From Ferrimonas gelatinilytica (GTDB lineage: Bacteria > Pseudomonadota > Gammaproteobacteria > Enterobacterales > Shewanellaceae): 64,000 nt of DNA. Location of the stretch: positions 25,087 to 89,086 of the forward strand of contig NZ_BAABLF010000012.1 of assembly GCF_039544205.1 (NCBI RefSeq), given 5' to 3'. The notes under the pieces were generated by a model. The model saw only the letters and a list, made by a program, of their open reading frames with translations, was not told the origin of the DNA and did not search any database. Of the stretch, positions 61,973 to 64,000 are shown piece by piece (the first letter of the stretch is position 1; each line of letters opens with the position of its first letter). The position numbers were made by a program, and so were the translations under genes.

Positions 61973-63601
61973 ATGGCAAAGTATGGTTTTTGGGTTGTAC
62001 TGGCATTTCTGTTAGCCGGGTGCAGTGAAAATGATGATAGCCCGGCAGTACCACCGTCACCGGTCACGGATATCCCGGGTGCAGCGGAAGTGGCCCCCCT
62101 GAGGCCGGGACTCTACATCACCGCACAGGGCTTCAGTAATTGCGGCATCGAGGGCGTCCGCTACGCCTTTCAGGACGAAAGTGGCGGAATCGTGGGCCCG
62201 CTGTTTGTTACCGACGAGCAGGGATTCATGGACATCAGTGCTGCGCCAGAGGGCGCCAAGTATGTCACCTATGTCTACATGCCGGCCCCCAACCTTATCC
62301 GCTGGGACGCAACCACCTTTGAGTTGGCCATGTTTCAGGCAGACTCCCTCTCCTACCGGGTCGAACTGGTTAACATACAAACTGATGACGTCACCCCCTG
62401 TAACCACATCCAGGGCAGATCCAAGATCCTCTTCGTTGACGCCGGATCGGAGCAGCAGGAGCTGGACGTCCTCAGCGACAGTCGATTGGAGCTCAATGAC
62501 ACGGCGCTGGTCCTAGCCCAGGACGACACCGTCAACCTGTTCGCTTACCAGGACGGGTTGCTCAGCGGCAGCCAAAGTGTGAACAGCGCCGATCTGCCCG
62601 ATGAGAGCACCATCCCACTCGCCCTGAATCCTACTCAGCAGGTCATGTTGGAGGGATTGATGCCGCCGGAGGAGGGAGAGTGGAGCGAGACACAGACCGC
62701 CCTTCGATATACGGCCTACCCCTTTCAAACCCTCATCCGCAATGAAAACCAAACTAGTGAGGTGAACCTGGTACTCGACGATGCGGGGAGTAACCTGGCC
62801 AGCTTCGAGTTCCTTGCGGACGATACCCTCTCAGTTCAACGGGTCGGACAAGAGGGTAACCTGTTGATGGCTCAACCCTTGGAGTTTGCCCTGAAGGAGG
62901 ATATCCCCTTGCTCTCCAGCGGGGTCGAGTTCCCGTTCATCCTCAGTGATTCACTTTGTACCCTGTTCAGTGGTTTCAGCTACAGCAATCTGGTGGGCTT
63001 TATTCGTGGACTTCAGGCGGCGTTTCCAGAGCTGGGGATACCCAACCTACCGGACCTGCCCGTTGATCCAGAGCTGGTTCCAGAGTGCAACCTGAACGAC
63101 CTGAGCTATGAGATGGCATCAGAAAAGCACCTGACCACGGGACAGTTCGCGGCGCGCTACAGCGCCACCTACTTTACCGGTGCCGGAGGCGGGGACGATG
63201 GGTTGTGCTCAAGCTCCGAAAGCAGCTGTCGCTTGGTCAACCGCAACGTTTACGCCATGACCGAGCATGAACAGCGCAACACCCAGATCTTCCCACCCCA
63301 AATCGGTTTCAGCCGGGGCACCTTCTTTATCCCGGACGTCCCCGCTGAGCTGATCTTTAACACGCTGGGCGGCCTCATTACCCGTCAGACTTTTGTTCTC
63401 TCGGACCAGCAGGATATCCAGTTTCTTCACAGCCTGGCCGGCGGGGAGGGTAGCCGGATAATCGACGACAACGAACCGGAGTCGACCCCAATCCGCAGGG
63501 CCAGATTGAGTCTTATCGGTTCACCGGAAAATCCCATACCAGAAGCGCTGTTCGAGTCCCGTTACCAAAGCCGCTACCAGGCCGTGGGTAAGGTGCATTA
63601 A
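61973..63601 (+). CDS. Large uncharacterised lipoprotein with N-terminal CGIE region
   Basis: A 542-residue predicted lipoprotein. The signal MAKYGFWVVLAFLLAGC has a lipobox with Cys at 17. A short Pro/Asp linker follows, then a region (LYITAQGFSNCGIEGVRYAF ... FVTDEQGFMDISAAPEGAKYVTYVYM) that resembles the start of the lipoprotein at 18697-20010. The rest is beta-rich with three more Cys pairs, including CSSSESSC. No catalytic motif is recognised. AGGAGAATCACG upstream provides a good ribosome-binding site. Divergent from the 553-residue barrel gene. Confidence 0.72.
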   Translation: MAKYGFWVVLAFLLAGCSENDDSPAVPPSPVTDIPGAAEVAPLRPGLYITAQGFSNCGIEGVRYAFQDESGGIVGPLFVTDEQGFMDISAAPEGAKYVTYVYMPAPNLIRWDATTFELAMFQADSLSYRVELVNIQTDDVTPCNHIQGRSKILFVDAGSEQQELDVLSDSRLELNDTALVLAQDDTVNLFAYQDGLLSGSQSVNSADLPDESTIPLALNPTQQVMLEGLMPPEEGEWSETQTALRYTAYPFQTLIRNENQTSEVNLVLDDAGSNLASFEFLADDTLSVQRVGQEGNLLMAQPLEFALKEDIPLLSSGVEFPFILSDSLCTLFSGFSYSNLVGFIRGLQAAFPELGIPNLPDLPVDPELVPECNLNDLSYEMASEKHLTTGQFAARYSATYFTGAGGGDDGLCSSSESSCRLVNRNVYAMTEHEQRNTQIFPPQIGFSRGTFFIPDVPAELIFNTLGGLITRQTFVLSDQQDIQFLHSLAGGEGSRIIDDNEPESTPIRRARLSLIGSPENPIPEALFESRYQSRYQAVGKVH

Positions 63602-63643
63602 CCAGCCAATTTGGGGAAGTACCGCCAGGGAGGGCTGCTCATA

Positions 63644-63728
63644 AGGAAGTGTTGTTCACAACGCATACTCACGAAATGCTGTGTCACGGGGCACCGAACC
63701 ATCCGACCGACAATTTACGTACCACAAC
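63644..63728 (-). repeat. Imperfect direct repeat, copy 1, distal to tRNA-Asp
   Basis: GGAAGTGTTGTTC.CAAC.CA.ACTCACGAA and CACCGAACCAT, then a TACG/CAAAA region, recur at 63821-63900. Each copy lies just beyond a terminator on the minus strand. Confidence 0.5.
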
Positions 63729-63758
63729 AAAAAACGCCTCATCCAAGGATGAGGCGTT
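63729..63758 (-). terminator. Distal terminator in the tRNA-Asp 3' region
   Basis: A 12-base complementary pair AACGCCTCATCC / GGATGAGGCGTT with an A-run that gives a T-tract on the minus strand. Confidence 0.8.
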
Positions 63759-63820
63759 CTAAAAAGCATGGCGGAGCCGGCGCAGAGCCCCTTCCCCGCA
63801 ACGCCGAAGCGGCTGCCACA

Positions 63821-63900
63821 GGGAAGTGTTGTTCGCAACACACTCACGAAGCTCGGCCTCACAAAACACCGAACCATTCGAGTATTCGTACGCCAAAACG
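63821..63900 (-). repeat. Imperfect direct repeat, copy 2, distal to tRNA-Asp
   Basis: Second copy of the element at 63644-63728. Between it and the distal terminator, the minus strand holds GGCTCCGCCATG, resembling the last bases of tRNA-Asp (CTCCGCCAT), which suggests duplication and decay of a tRNA-terminator unit. Confidence 0.5.
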
Positions 63901-63927
63901 AAAAAACCCAGCCGCTAGGCTGGGTTT
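63901..63927 (-). terminator. Terminator of tRNA-Asp
   Basis: A 10-bp perfect stem AAACCCAGCC / GGCTGGGTTT with a GCTA loop; the A-run at 63901-63906 is a T-tract on the minus strand. Confidence 0.87.
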
Positions 63928-63937
63928 ATCGAAATAA

Positions 63938-64000
63938 TGGCGGAGTGGACGGGACTCGAACCCGCGACCCCCGGCGTGACAGGCCGGTATTCTAACCAAC
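63938..64000 (-). tRNA. tRNA-Asp (GUC), partial
   Basis: 63 nt of a tRNA read on the minus strand and cut by the window end; about 14 nt of the 5' side are missing. Anticodon stem-loop CCGGC-CTGTCAC-GCCGG gives GUC. T-arm GCGGGTTCGAGTCCCGT and an encoded CCA are present. In relatives this tRNA often ends an rRNA operon, which may lie just beyond the window. Confidence 0.93.

Noticed and set aside
63611..63937. 108-codon frame near the window end
   Set aside because: It runs through terminators and repeats behind tRNA-Asp.

Overview
The window is chromosomal DNA from a gammaproteobacterium with about 60% GC and dense, conserved housekeeping gene order (nadD-rsfS-rlmH-mrdA-mrdB-mltB-rlpA-dacA-ybeD-lipB-lipA; rpsU-yqeY-dnaG-rpoD; oppABCDF; dnaB-alr). 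The long form of PurC, ExeA/ExeB-type proteins, DUF2333 and TIGR04219-type proteins and a MetJ-boxed NhaC-family transporter point to the Aeromonas/Shewanella/Ferrimonas side of the class. A Ferrimonas-like marine bacterium is my best guess, but that is inference. No prophage, CRISPR array, transposase or complete insertion sequence was seen.

Layout. 1-9450 (+): NAD synthesis end, ribosome silencing and modification, cell elongation (PBP2/RodA), murein hydrolases, PBP5 and lipoylation. 9500-13800: rimI/holD, then a small accessory locus in which a three-gene operon (DUF4258, DUF2845-like secreted protein, ADP-ribosylglycohydrolase) is divergent from a BrxR/CapW-like WYL regulator, with a strong inverted repeat between them. 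14050-23700: tRNA-Trp, hpt-ubiX-mpl, a MetJ-controlled transporter, an uncharacterised lipoprotein, fbp, ppa and small envelope genes. 23700-29100: cobA, a tRNA-Pro cluster with a decayed copy, exeAB, cca. 29160-37300: uppP, folK-folB, plsY, tsaD and the macromolecular-synthesis operon. 37400-41300: envelope proteins, a copper chaperone, an enoyl-CoA hydratase and a psp-like operon behind a sigma-54-type promoter. 41500-48100: dusA, an acyl-CoA ligase, purC, a flavin monooxygenase and a lone AT-rich gene with integron-cassette features. 48340-53850: the oligopeptide ABC transporter. 54300-64000: yjbQ, a repeat-rich secreted protein, alr-dnaB, two unusual outer-membrane barrels, a large lipoprotein and a tRNA-Asp running off the end.

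The most interesting material is the WYL-regulated ADP-ribosylglycohydrolase locus (10.4-12.9 kb), the sigma-54/psp-like operon with an undescribed periplasmic protein (40.4-41.3 kb), the cassette-like gene at 47.7-48.1 kb, and a pair of distantly similar 'CGIE' lipoproteins (18.7-20.0 and 62.0-63.6 kb). All functional calls come from reading translated sequence and motifs; no database search was run.
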